Positions 1 to 5,543 of a DNA stretch of 5,570 nucleotides are shown in pieces (the stretch's first letter is position 1; the number at the start of each line of letters is the position of its first letter). The DNA is from Clostridiales bacterium (lineage in GTDB: Bacteria; Bacillota_A; Clostridia; Oscillospirales; Oscillospiraceae), in the NCBI GenBank assembly GCA_019417795.1, contig DXUR01000208.1, positions 1 through 5,570 of the forward strand, written 5' to 3'. The notes beneath the pieces are model-generated. The model made no database searches. It was not told the origin of the DNA and saw only the letters and a list, made by a program, of their open reading frames with translations. The translations under genes were made by a program, and so were the position numbers.

Positions 1-2676
1 CTTGCCGGGCAGCCCCATGTGCTGGACGAGCAGGGCTATCTGGATGCCGCCGCACAGGGCGAGGAGCTGTATAAGCGCATTGAGTTCGTCAGCTTGCAGG
101 ATATGAAAGGCTCGAGGTATTTCGGCGGCGAGTACGACAAGCTGCGCCACCTGACCGAGCTGAACTGGGATGTGCTGGTCATCGACGAAGCCCACGAGGG
201 CGTGGACACCTACAAGACCGACCTTGCCTTTGACCGTATCCGCCGCCGCTTCACGCTGCACCTGTCCGGCACGCCCTTCAAGGCTCTGGCGAACGACAAG
301 TTTGCCGGGGATGCCATCTTCAACTGGACCTACGCCGACGAGCAGGCCGCCAAGCGGAACTGGCAGGGCGCACCGGGGCAGCAGAACCCCTACGCAAACC
401 TCCCCATGCTCAACCTCTACACCTACCAGATGTCCGAGATCATCCGGGACGAGATCCGGCAGGGCGTGGAGATCGACGGCGAAACGCAGGAATTTGCCTT
501 TGACCTGAACGAGTTCTTTAAGGTGAAGCCCAGCGGCAGCTTTGAGCACGACGCCGAGGTGGACCGCTTTCTGGACGCCATGACCACCCAGAACAAATTT
601 CCGTTTTCCACCCCGGAGCTGCGTGCCGAACTGAAGCACACCTTCTGGTTGCTGAACCGGGTGGACAGCGCCAGAGCGCTGGCGAAAAAGCTGCAGGCGC
701 ACCCGGTATTCCGGGACTATGAGGTGATCCTTGCCGCCGGTGACGGCAAGCTGGACGACACGGACGAGAACCAGAAGAGCTTTGACCGGGTAAAAGCCGC
801 CATCGCCCACCACGAAAAGACCATCACCCTGTCGGTGGGGCAGCTCACCACCGGTGTCACCATCCCGGAGTGGTCGGCGGTGCTGATGCTCTCCAACCTG
901 AAAAGCCCGGCACTGTATATGCAGGCGGCGTTCCGTGCCCAGAACCTCTGCCTTTTCCACGAAAACGGCACCTTCCGCCGCAAAGAGAACGCCTATGTGT
1001 TCGATTTTGACCCTGCCCGCACCCTGCTGATCTACGAGCGGTTCGCCAACGACCTTTCACAGGACACCGCCAGCGGCAAGGGTGACACCGAGGAGCGCAA
1101 GGCGCACATCCAGAATCTGCTCAACTTCTTCCCGGTCATCGGCGAGGACGAGGAAGGGGAGATGATCCCGCTGGATGCGGAAAAAGTCCTCAGCATCCCC
1201 CGCAAGATCAAGTCGAAAGAAGTGGTGCGGATGGGCTTCCAGAGCAATTTCCTGTTCCAGAACATTTCCAACGTGTTCAGTGCGCCGCAGGAGGTGCTGG
1301 ATATTCTGCAAAACTTCCAGCCCATCAGCGAGGCAAAAGCAAAGCCCATCCAGATCACCCCGGACACCGGCGCAGACCTCTCCCTGAACGACAAGGGCGA
1401 GGTGGATTTGGACGAGGGCTACGTTATCGGCAAGGCGGCGGATGTGTTCGGGGCAAAGATCTACGAAAGCACCCCCGCACTGGACACCGCCCTGCAAGAC
1501 CTGACCGATGCCCCGGCTCCTGCCAAAGAAGAGCATCTGGAACCCCTGAAAAAGAGCATCACCAAGGAGATCATCACCCCCATGGTGGAGCAGGCAAAGC
1601 AGGAGTATGGTCGGGACCTGAAGCTGTCCGACCAGAAGCGGTTTGAGAGTACCGCCAAAGCCAAGATGGACGTGGCGGTGAACAAGGTGGTGGACAACTA
1701 CCGCATCGACCAGAGCCAGTTGGAAGAAAAGCGCACCCAGCAGTTACAGAGCTGTACCACCGCCCAGCAACGCCAGCAGGTCAACCGGGAGTTTGACGCA
1801 AAGCAGCAGCAGAGCACCGCCGCCCTGATGGAAACCCTGCAATCCACCATCCAGCAGACGGCGCAGGAAATGCAGCAGACCATCGTGCGCACCGTGGAGA
1901 CCAACCAGAAGGAGCAGGAGAAAAAGGGCTACGAGGACACCGTCCGTGACCATCTGCGGGGCTTCTCCCGCACCATCCCGTCCTTCCTCATGGCCTACGG
2001 CGACGAGAGCGTGACGCTGGCGAATTTTGACCAGATCATCCCGGACAAGGTCTTTCAGGAGGTCACCAGCATCACGCTGGAGCAGTTCCGCTTTTTGCGG
2101 GACGGCGGACCGTACATCAACCAAGCCACCGGACAGGAGGAGCACTTTGCAGGCCACCTGTTCGACCCAGTGGTGTTTGACGATTCGGTGAAGGAATTCC
2201 TGAACCTGAAGGTCAAACTGGCGGATTACTTTGACGAGAGCCGCACCGAGGATATCTTCGATTACATCCCGCCCCAGAAAACCAACCAGATCTTCACCCC
2301 CAAGTGGGTGGTGAAAAAGATGGTGGATCTGCTGGAGCAGGAAAACCCCGGCTGCTTCGATGACCCCGGCAAGACCTTCCTGGACCCCTACATGAAGTCC
2401 GGCCTGTACATTACGGAAATCGTCAAGCGCCTTTACCGCAGCGAGAAGATGCGGCAAGCCTTCCCGGACGATAACGCCCGGCTGGAACATATCTTTGCCA
2501 AGCAGGTCTATGGGCTTGCCCCGACAGAGATCATCTACCGCATTGCTATCAGCTACATTCTGGGCTTTGCAAAGGATCACGGCATCACCGCCCACCATAT
2601 CCGTCAGGCGGATACGCAGGAATTTGCCAAGGCGGGTACTATGGAAAGGGAACTGGATAAGATTTTCAGAGGTTGA
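1..2676 (+). CDS. Restriction-modification DEAH helicase with C-terminal half methyltransferase, 5'-truncated by the window
   Basis: The frame is open from base 1 (891 codons here), so the true start and the Walker A motif lie upstream. The GTG at 19 is only an internal codon. Seen, numbering from base 1: helicase motif II DEAH at residues 62-65, motif III-like SGTPF 89-93, motif V-like TTGVTIPEW 283-291, motif VI-like QAAFRAQN 308-315. A long Q/E-rich, probably coiled-coil linker lies at about 571-638. Then come methyltransferase motif X (NQIFTPKWVV, 762-771), a motif I-like DPYMKSGLY (795-803; the usual form is DPxxGSGxF) and VYGLAPTEI (836-844). The protein ends about where the catalytic NPPY would follow, and no NPPY is present. 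Known: SF2 helicase plus N6-adenine methyltransferase is the architecture of ATP-dependent restriction enzymes (type I/ISP/III-like). Inferred: it translocates on DNA for restriction, and a separate subunit supplies the NPPY half. A terminator follows 26 bp after the stop, so any partner gene should be upstream. The family assignment is confident; the exact R-M type is not. Confidence 0.9.
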   Translation, partial: LAGQPHVLDEQGYLDAAAQGEELYKRIEFVSLQDMKGSRYFGGEYDKLRHLTELNWDVLVIDEAHEGVDTYKTDLAFDRIRRRFTLHLSGTPFKALANDKFAGDAIFNWTYADEQAAKRNWQGAPGQQNPYANLPMLNLYTYQMSEIIRDEIRQGVEIDGETQEFAFDLNEFFKVKPSGSFEHDAEVDRFLDAMTTQNKFPFSTPELRAELKHTFWLLNRVDSARALAKKLQAHPVFRDYEVILAAGDGKLDDTDENQKSFDRVKAAIAHHEKTITLSVGQLTTGVTIPEWSAVLMLSNLKSPALYMQAAFRAQNLCLFHENGTFRRKENAYVFDFDPARTLLIYERFANDLSQDTASGKGDTEERKAHIQNLLNFFPVIGEDEEGEMIPLDAEKVLSIPRKIKSKEVVRMGFQSNFLFQNISNVFSAPQEVLDILQNFQPISEAKAKPIQITPDTGADLSLNDKGEVDLDEGYVIGKAADVFGAKIYESTPALDTALQDLTDAPAPAKEEHLEPLKKSITKEIITPMVEQAKQEYGRDLKLSDQKRFESTAKAKMDVAVNKVVDNYRIDQSQLEEKRTQQLQSCTTAQQRQQVNREFDAKQQQSTAALMETLQSTIQQTAQEMQQTIVRTVETNQKEQEKKGYEDTVRDHLRGFSRTIPSFLMAYGDESVTLANFDQIIPDKVFQEVTSITLEQFRFLRDGGPYINQATGQEEHFAGHLFDPVVFDDSVKEFLNLKVKLADYFDESRTEDIFDYIPPQKTNQIFTPKWVVKKMVDLLEQENPGCFDDPGKTFLDPYMKSGLYITEIVKRLYRSEKMRQAFPDDNARLEHIFAKQVYGLAPTEIIYRIAISYILGFAKDHGITAHHIRQADTQEFAKAGTMERELDKIFRG

Positions 2677-2702
2677 TAAAATAGAATACAGCATAAACCA
2701 AG

Positions 2703-2739
2703 GGCGGCTGTCTGCATGGGTGCAGATGGCCGCCTTTTT
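2703..2739 (+). terminator. Intrinsic terminator of the helicase/methyltransferase gene
   Basis: GGCGGC (2703-2708) pairs with GCCGCC (2729-2734). Two G-U wobbles and TCTGCA (2711-2716)/TGCAGA (2721-2726) continue the stem to a TGGG loop, giving 14 base pairs, followed directly by T5 (2735-2739). It lies 26 bp after the TGA. On the minus strand the hairpin has no clean T-run after it, so it is mainly a plus-strand terminator, although it sits 12 bp past the stop of the convergent gene and could slow polymerase from that side. Confidence 0.9.
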
Positions 2740-2751
2740 GTGCTATGCCTG

Positions 2752-4608
2752 TTACAAAAACGAAAGCTGTTGAACGTCCGGCAAATCGTTTTCAGGTGTG
2801 GAATGATTGGCTTTTTTCATCATGTTTCCAATGGTTTTTTTGATGGTGGACTTGGTTTCGATCCCTTGCTTGCGCATCTTTGTATCATTGGTGTTTTTTT
2901 GAACCGAGCAGATACTGGATTTCAAGATACGATTGTAGAAGTCCATTGCCATGATATTCGTCCGCTCATTTATATCAATCGTGGACTTTCCAGCATATCG
3001 CTGAGCGATATTCCGTGCGGTATGAAACATTGATGTTTCATAAATTTTAAGTTTGCTGGCGAAATCTTTTCCATTGCACCGTGAATTTAGGCTGTCTTCA
3101 AGAGGAATCAAATTCCCAATAATGCCATTTTCAGGGGAATTTGTATCATCCAAGATATGTTCGATCGTGAAGGCAGCACACTGCTTACTGGCACATTTGT
3201 ATCGTTCAAGGACTTCCAAAACAACTTGCACACGTTCCTTGTTTCGGTCATCGTCGTAATACCCAGCGTGATGTGACCACCCTAAATTGGAGAATGCTTT
3301 GAGAAAGACTTCTTTGCTGGGAAGTTTATTCTTTAACTCTGAGATAAAGCATTCCAATGCGGAGTCGGAGTAGTGGTTTTCGAGAATACTGGAATTTTTG
3401 TAAATCGCATTTGTTATTTTGTTCGAATTTTCTTGTCCAATAATGGTATAGCAGATGAAAAAATCATAGAGAAACAGAAGGGTCTCCTCGTACTTCTCTT
3501 GGCTGAGGTGACCGAGTTCATATTGATGAATTAGACTTAAAAGGATAGGACGAATTTGTTCTTGCCGATGCTTTTTGAAAAAAGCATATACTTTAAATTC
3601 AACATTCGAACAGTTTGCAGATTCCTCAGATTGAGAAGGAGAAAGAAGGCGGTTGTAGTAGATGGACTTCTGATAAATATCGTCAAGAAGCGGAACAGTT
3701 GGAATGCCTTTGTTGGAATCACGAATGAGTTTATAATCGCTGATACCTTCCTGAACAGAGGTTCTATATTTGTGGGTTGCATAATGTTTTACAAAGCGTT
3801 CGATGTTGTTACCTAAAAGCGATTCGATCTCCGACCAAGTGGTTTTCGCAGTGTCGACATCTCCATCGGGTCTAATGCCTCTTAGAATAAAGTTCTTTAA
3901 TAGTTCATGCCCTTCCAATGCTGAGCCGCGAGCGTTTAAAATCTCAAAAATCGTGTACGCATCTTCCTCGGAAGATGCGGTAATATCAACATATAGCAGA
4001 TTGTCCGTTATGGCGGTTCGTAAACTGAGTAGGACCTGAATTGGGGAAAGAGTGGATTCTTCAATTTGTTTATAAATGCTGTTTATGAAAAACACAAAGG
4101 CAGCTGCGAGATTCTTGTTGTTTCGAGAAAACTGCTTTACAAGTGCTACGGTTTCAAAACACTTTGCCATATTTGGAGAAATTGAAAAGAGCCCGGTAAT
4201 AATTCGCTCCAGTGCAATATATTGCTCAGACTTGATGACCATAGTTTCCTGATTTAAATCATCACGAGTGAACAAATACTGCTTTGTTCCTCGAAATTCG
4301 TCGTCAAATTCATAGCAATGAAGGCAAAAGGCTACACTTGCAAGAAAAATTGTCAGGGAAATAATCCGTTGTTGACCATCTACAATTGTAAAATATGAGA
4401 TGCCGTTTTTGCGGTCGTTTTCTTTGTAAAGAACGATACTTCCGATGAAGTGGGTTGCTTCTTTTCCAGTAGCAACGAGCAAGACATCATCAAACAACTC
4501 TTGCCAGTTTCTTTTGTTCCATACATACTGTCGCTGGTTTCGGGGCGTTCCATAACAACGCTTGGTGAAAAGGTCGTAGACGTGTTTGTCATCTGCTTCA
4601 AAACTCAA
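2752..4608 (-). CDS. GmrSD/SspE-like DUF262-DUF1524 protein, candidate type IV restriction nuclease
   Basis: Complete 618-residue protein. Seen: the DUF262 (GmrSD N-terminal) signature TPRNQRQYVW at 21-30, FIGSIVL 54-60, the nucleotide-binding/hydrolysis motif DGQQR at 77-81, and FEILNARGSALEGHELLK at 221-238. The C-terminal DUF1524 (His-Me finger/HNH-like) part has IEHI at 482-485 with the candidate catalytic His484, IGNLIPLE 497-504, Asn508 and FASKLKIYE 516-524. A basic tail runs from about 570. Known: DUF262 proteins are NTP-dependent, and fused DUF262-DUF1524 proteins such as GmrSD and SspE restrict phage with modified or phosphorothioated DNA. Inferred: cytoplasmic anti-phage nuclease; its modification specificity cannot be read from the sequence. 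The usual HxxP after the catalytic His is HILD here. The TTG start is chosen because an in-frame TGA lies two codons upstream, a strong RBS is correctly spaced, and the next Met would delete the DUF262 signature. The gene is clearly AT-richer than gene 1, suggesting separate acquisition. It has no operon partner in the window; the preceding 960 bp upstream hold no convincing minus-strand gene. Confidence 0.9.
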   Translation of the reverse strand: MSFEADDKHVYDLFTKRCYGTPRNQRQYVWNKRNWQELFDDVLLVATGKEATHFIGSIVLYKENDRKNGISYFTIVDGQQRIISLTIFLASVAFCLHCYEFDDEFRGTKQYLFTRDDLNQETMVIKSEQYIALERIITGLFSISPNMAKCFETVALVKQFSRNNKNLAAAFVFFINSIYKQIEESTLSPIQVLLSLRTAITDNLLYVDITASSEEDAYTIFEILNARGSALEGHELLKNFILRGIRPDGDVDTAKTTWSEIESLLGNNIERFVKHYATHKYRTSVQEGISDYKLIRDSNKGIPTVPLLDDIYQKSIYYNRLLSPSQSEESANCSNVEFKVYAFFKKHRQEQIRPILLSLIHQYELGHLSQEKYEETLLFLYDFFICYTIIGQENSNKITNAIYKNSSILENHYSDSALECFISELKNKLPSKEVFLKAFSNLGWSHHAGYYDDDRNKERVQVVLEVLERYKCASKQCAAFTIEHILDDTNSPENGIIGNLIPLEDSLNSRCNGKDFASKLKIYETSMFHTARNIAQRYAGKSTIDINERTNIMAMDFYNRILKSSICSVQKNTNDTKMRKQGIETKSTIKKTIGNMMKKANHSTPENDLPDVQQLSFL

Positions 4609-4614
4609 TGAAAG

Positions 4615-4624
4615 TCACCTCTTT
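4615..4624 (-). promoter_or_regulatory. Shine-Dalgarno fixing the TTG start of the DUF262 gene
   Basis: Read on the minus strand this is AAAGAGGTGA, almost fully complementary to the 16S rRNA tail, with 7 bases between GAGGTG and the TTG at 4608-4606. The last TGA of the site is also an in-frame stop, so translation cannot begin further upstream in this frame. Confidence 0.85.
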
Positions 4625-4661
4625 TTCAGTGGATGGGTTTGAGCATCTGCTAATTAAGTTC

Positions 4662-4690
4662 ATTTTAACCCATGAGAGCCAGAAAATCAA
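4662..4690 (-). promoter_or_regulatory. Sigma-A-type promoter of the DUF262 gene
   Basis: On the minus strand: -35 TTGATT (4690-4685), a 17-bp spacer, and -10 TAAAAT (4667-4662; five of six consensus bases). Transcription would start near 4655, giving a leader of about 47 nt before the TTG. A 7-bp inverted repeat, ATGGGTT (plus-strand 4633-4639) and AACCCAT (4667-4673), has one arm touching the -10 and the other in the leader. It could be an operator, but its length makes chance possible. Confidence 0.7.
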
Positions 4691-4713
4691 CATTAACGCT
4701 ATGATTTGGAAGT

Positions 4714-4898
4714 TGCGGTTTACCGATGAAAAACGAAATGGACTGAAAAGCTAATAATATAGAAAAACCAATGCTGACTTCTATATAATTGCAAGCGACA
4801 GTTATGCGACAGTATGCTAGTGCAGGCTTCATCTAACGGATGCGGTTTACGGGTTTAGGTGTTCCCAATAAACATTCCGCAAAACGAAATGCCGTTTA
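4714..4898. repeat. Dispersed short direct repeats (iteron-like)
   Basis: TGCGGTTTAC occurs at 4714-4723 and 4841-4850, with a one-mismatch relative, TGCCGTTTA, at 4890-4898. AAAACGAAATG occurs at 4730-4740 and 4881-4891. The two families alternate within 185 bp. Possible roles are binding sites for an integrase, a replication or transfer protein, or a repressor. They may also be traces of an old, decayed duplication. Confidence 0.45.
4796..4816. repeat. Imperfect tandem repeat of CGACAGT(T)ATG
   Basis: CGACAGTTATG (4796-4806) is followed directly by CGACAGTATG (4807-4816), identical apart from one T. Two copies only; it lies inside the repeat-bearing intergenic region. Confidence 0.5.
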
Positions 4899-4944
4899 TA
4901 TGCTGACGAATTGTTGACTTGCGCTACGGAGACTCCTAGGGGGC

Positions 4945-4980
4945 TTTACAAATTTCAAATCCATTTTGTAAATTTGTAAA
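4945..4980. repeat. Perfect 11-bp inverted repeat with tandem TTTGTAAA octamers
   Basis: TTTACAAATTT (4945-4955) is the exact reverse complement of AAATTTGTAAA (4970-4980), with a 14-base spacer that is itself partly palindromic (AAATCCATTT). The right arm also overlaps two tandem TTTGTAAA octamers (4965-4972, 4973-4980), with an inverted copy at 4945-4952. There is no T-run after it, and the arms are AT-rich, so it fits a protein-binding dyad better than a terminator. Confidence 0.6.
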
Positions 4981-5001
4981 CCAGACCGTCAGCTTTCAAC
5001 T

Positions 5002-5031
5002 TTGACTTGAAATTGGCGGTTATTTCATAAT
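5002..5031 (+). promoter_or_regulatory. Candidate plus-strand promoter
   Basis: -35 TTGACT (5002-5007), an 18-bp spacer, and -10 CATAAT (5026-5031), each five of six consensus bases. No gene starts immediately downstream. If active it would feed the same leader as the promoter at 5161. AT-rich DNA gives such matches by chance fairly often. Confidence 0.4.
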
Positions 5032-5160
5032 CTAGATGATTTTCGAGTTCACAACACCATATCAAACAGGATAGGCCACCTTGTTCTCTATCTTTTTGCC
5101 AAAGTTTCCCTCGCTTTTTCTTGCACACTGCCGAAAGTGGCGTGTTTTCAAAGTTTTTTG

Positions 5161-5189
5161 TTGACACAACTCAATTTTTGTGGTAATCT
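5161..5189 (+). promoter_or_regulatory. Promoter of the right-end structured leader
   Basis: Consensus -35 TTGACA (5161-5166), a 17-bp spacer, and -10 TAATCT (5184-5189) preceded by TGG, making an extended -10 that can offset the weak hexamer. A small dyad, GTTG-ACA-CAAC (5160-5170), covers the -35. Transcription would begin near 5196, just before the run of strong hairpins. Confidence 0.55.
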
Positions 5190-5229
5190 ATCTCAACAAT
5201 TTAATATAACATATTTACTTAGAGTTCCA

Positions 5230-5262
5230 GCTCGGCTCCCGAAGGAGCCGGAGCAAGTTTTT
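5230..5262 (+). terminator. Strong hairpin with T5: early terminator or attenuator
   Basis: GCTC-GGCTCC (5230-5239), loop CGAA, then GGAGCC (5244-5249), one bulged G, and GAGC (5251-5254). AAG and T5 (5258-5262) follow. The stem of 10 pairs is very stable. The T-run starts three bases after the stem, so termination may be partial. It lies only about 35 nt after the predicted transcription start, which suggests an attenuator or a roughly 65-nt short transcript. Read on the minus strand the loop is C(UUCG)G, a hyperstable tetraloop, so a minus-strand RNA cannot be excluded, though no T-run follows there. Confidence 0.5.
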
Positions 5263-5284
5263 AACTTTCTATCGCTACATAACG

Positions 5285-5329
5285 AACCCGAACCAAGGCC
5301 ATCCCGGAAGGGATGGTCAGGTTCAGGTT
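5285..5329 (+). ncRNA. Long hairpin with GNRA tetraloop in structured leader
   Basis: CCATCCC (5299-5305) and GGGATGG (5310-5316) close a GGAA (GNRA) tetraloop. After a small internal loop, AACC-C-GAACC (5285-5294) pairs with GGTTC-A-GGTT (5320-5329) with one C-A mismatch. That gives at least 16 pairs. A smaller stem-loop with a T6 loop follows (TGGCGA 5336-5341, TTGCCA 5349-5354). The GNRA loop supports the plus-strand RNA. It matches no riboswitch or ncRNA family that I recognise. Confidence 0.55.
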
Positions 5330-5381
5330 GTTGTGTGGCGATTTTTTATTGCCAAATCTGGCACCGCACCTTGAAAACCGC

Positions 5382-5513
5382 ATGACCGTCTGCATGGGAT
5401 ACCCGGCGATGACCCCCAAGTGGGAGAGCCGGAAAACGTCGCCAGAAGGGGGCAGGAAATCCATGCAGGGAGAACGGCACACCCAATATCAACTGGTCAA
5501 AATGGCCAGTTGA
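5382..5513 (+). CDS. Possible 43-residue leader peptide
   Basis: An ATG-initiated ORF of 43 codons ends at TGA 5511-5513. The peptide begins MTVCMGYPAMTPK and ends TQYQLVKMAS; it is polar and basic, with no signal peptide or membrane segment. The frame is open further upstream (an ATG at 5313 lies in a hairpin). No good Shine-Dalgarno precedes either ATG, which is the main argument against it. In favour: its stop lies 1 base before ATG 5515 and 8 bases before ATG 5522, a spacing suited to translational coupling, and its last codons run through the hairpin that would mask those starts. It also overlaps strong RNA structure (5390-5468), so the frame may be incidental. Confidence 0.3.
   Translation: MTVCMGYPAMTPKWESRKTSPEGGRKSMQGERHTQYQLVKMAS
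5390..5468 (+). ncRNA. Closed structured RNA domain with alternative pairings
   Basis: CTGCATGG-G-AT (5390-5400) pairs with ATCCATGCAG (5459-5468), 10 pairs with one bulge, closing a domain. Inside, CCGGC (5403-5407) pairs with GCCGG (5428-5432) around CCC-AAGT-GGG (5415-5424). Alternatively GGCGA (5405-5409) pairs with TCGCC (5439-5443), and CCCCC (5413-5417) with GGGGG (5448-5452). The two inner folds exclude each other, as in a switch. The family is not recognised; pairing was found by eye only. Confidence 0.45.
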
Positions 5514-5543
5514 TATGGTGAATGACACAAAGCGTCATTCACC
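5486..5543 (+). promoter_or_regulatory. Tandem hairpins burying the downstream start codons
   Basis: The first stem, ATATCAACTGGTC (5486-5498) with GGCCAGTTGATAT (5504-5516), has 13 pairs (one G-U) and loop AAAAT. The second follows with no gap: GGTGAATGAC (5517-5526) with GTCATTCACC (5534-5543), 10 perfect pairs and loop ACAAAGC. ATG 5515 lies at the junction and ATG 5522 within the second stem, so translation of the next ORF should depend on opening these structures. The first dyad is also long enough to be a DNA operator for a dimeric repressor. Confidence 0.6.

Larger units (their letters stand above)
4691..5160. other. AT-rich intergenic region without a convincing gene
   Basis: Upstream of the DUF262 promoter no reading frame has both an RBS and coding character. 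The longest candidate, minus-strand 5167-4955 (70 codons, GTG start), has no Shine-Dalgarno and no recognisable motif. What it does hold is short repeats (4714-4898, 4796-4816, 4945-4980) and a candidate plus-strand promoter (5002-5031). It may be a degenerate mobile-element end or a control region; the sequence does not decide. Confidence 0.6.

Noticed and set aside
1744..2694. Long minus-strand ORF of 316 codons opposite the helicase/methyltransferase gene
   Set aside because: It is antisense to a gene with clear motifs. GC-rich codon bias leaves the opposite frame open, and the translation has no recognisable domain.
2703..2739. Fully bidirectional terminator shared by the convergent genes
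   Set aside because: The minus-strand side of the stem is followed by CTTGGTTTATG rather than a T-run, so efficient minus-strand termination is doubtful.
2716..3033. Plus-strand ORF of 105 codons overlapping the 3' end of the DUF262 gene
   Set aside because: It starts inside the terminator hairpin, lacks an RBS, and lies antisense to the conserved protein.
4784..4789. Perfect TATAAT on the plus strand
   Set aside because: No acceptable -35 hexamer 16-18 bp upstream, no extended -10 TG, and no gene following it.
4955..5167. Minus-strand ORF of 70 codons with GTG start
   Set aside because: No Shine-Dalgarno and no motif. Its start overlaps the plus-strand promoter -35. It cannot be excluded, but it is not supported.
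5261..5528. Two overlapping minus-strand ORFs (73 and 60 codons) across the structured region
   Set aside because: They run through strong palindromes in different frames, without RBS or domain. They probably arise from the hairpin-rich sequence.
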